Under the pieces are notes generated by a model that ran no database searches, had not been told where the DNA came from, and worked only from the letters and a program-made list of their open reading frames with translations. The position numbers were made by a program, and so were the translations under genes. A DNA stretch of 64,000 nucleotides from Coneutiohabitans thermophilus. GTDB taxonomy: Bacteria > Zhuqueibacterota > Zhuqueibacteria > Zhuqueibacterales > Zhuqueibacteraceae. The stretch spans positions 52,760-116,759 of the forward strand of contig JAPDQY010000001.1 in assembly GCA_034505235.1 (NCBI GenBank). Reading direction: 5' to 3'. Below, one piece after another: positions 63,553-64,000 of the stretch. The first letter of the stretch is position 1. Each line of letters opens with the position of its first letter.

Positions 63553-63936
63553 TGACCCTCCTCTTCTGCGAACCTGTCTTGGTCTGCTCAGGATCTTGAC
63601 CGCCGCCAGCGGGGTGGCTTGCCCTGGCTGCGGCTGTGGCCCAATCGTTTCATGCCGGAAACACCACTGTCGGTGGGTGCCCGGGCTGGCTGGCACGGCG
63701 ACAGTGGCAGACACGCACCTGCCCGCGGCAACCGCACGGTTTTCCTGCGTTGCCAACCCCACTAAAACGCGGCTAATATAAGGAACGACTTACAAAAAGG
63801 GAAGGGAAAATTTCCCCGGGATAAAATCCCCCGCGTTTTGCTCAGTCGTCTGCATTTGTCAGTATTCTCTAGTGATGGAAGAAGCTTCCCTCATTCCTGG
63901 CAATGGCAGGCATTTGCAGATTTACAAGGAGTAAAA
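63553..63936. other. Divergent intergenic region
   Basis: 384 bases between the ATP-grasp gene (minus) and the gene starting at 63937 (plus). No gene recognised. It should contain both promoters; the AT-richer part 63770-63930 is the likeliest site for the plus-strand one. Confidence 0.4.
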
Positions 63937-64000
63937 ATGGGTCCATGGACGCTGATTGCCGGCTGGCAAGCCCGCCTCAATGGCAAGCTGGATGAGGAGA
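63937..64000 (+). CDS. Start of an unidentified gene (truncated by window edge)
   Basis: ATG at 63937 has AAGGAG at six-base spacing, and the frame stays open to the window's end (reading MGPWTLIAGWQARLNGKLDE). Too short to name. It is divergent from the ATP-grasp gene and could be controlled from the same intergenic region. Confidence 0.55.
   Translation, partial: MGPWTLIAGWQARLNGKLDEE

Noticed and set aside
1..64000. Alternative genetic code with TGA as tryptophan for the whole genome
   Set aside because: Many genes in the window end at TGA exactly where homologues end (for example the MIP18, surE and DegT genes), and TGG is used throughout.

Overview
The window is a GC-rich bacterial chromosome segment. 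About 85% of it is coding, genes end in ordinary TAA, TAG and TGA stops, and one run of ten Ns (57305-57314) shows it comes from a draft or metagenome assembly. Several genes point to the FCB superphylum (Bacteroidota and relatives, possibly a KSB1- or Calditrichota-like candidate lineage): a PorX-type response regulator with a PglZ phosphatase domain, a broken type IX secretion sorting module, a DUF6702 protein facing an M1 peptidase, and a DUF4384-like lipoprotein. This placement is inference from gene content. I saw no rRNA, tRNA, CRISPR array, complete transposon or prophage.

Layout. 1-743: the end of an iron-sulfur cluster assembly operon (SufU-like scaffold, then a MIP18/DUF59 protein). 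1253-10697, minus strand: a DUF2279 membrane protein and a nutrient-uptake block read in the order NSS sodium symporter, its MetS-like small subunit, a cstA gene carrying two in-frame TGA codons, two DASS anion transporters and a sigma-54-type response regulator. 10891-17172, minus strand: porX, tsaE, tsaB, a coiled-coil nuclease-like protein, rimI, accD and surE. 17855-24001: a secreted DUF4384-like protein, a 1509-residue Lhr-type helicase and a small zinc-ribbon protein. 24326-26445: an ECF sigma factor with a zinc-finger/TPR anti-sigma factor. 26446-28243: a gene-poor stretch with palindromic repeats, a relic of a sorting domain and a DUF1670-like gene.

28527-42676: a secreted M28 peptidase, an RsbU-like phosphatase, an unknown small gene, HtrA protease, a DUF523/DUF1722 protein, an RlmI-like methyltransferase, an aldo/keto reductase, a Gfo/Idh-DegT pair, and a three-gene cassette (N-acetylmuramidase, small protein, membrane coiled coil) that ends in a clear terminator. 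43209-50155: M1 peptidase, DUF6702, DUF971, MiaB, a glutaryl-CoA-dehydrogenase-like enzyme and DUF2203. 50248-54114: an adaptor/permease/ATPase export system plus a membrane protein. 54690-61309: an unknown cysteine-containing protein, RNase Y, cytochrome c maturation CcmE (CxxxY type) and CcmF, adenosine deaminase and DUF2652. 61385-63552, minus strand: an ATP-grasp protein and a YbdK/GCS2-like carboxylate-amine ligase. A new plus-strand gene begins at 63937.

No single large novel system stands out. The best leads are: cstA, whose two TGA codons both replace tryptophans of the family; the muramidase/membrane coiled-coil cassette; the family of dispersed intergenic palindromes, one of which borders the sorting-domain relic; and the ATP-grasp plus carboxylate-amine ligase pair.
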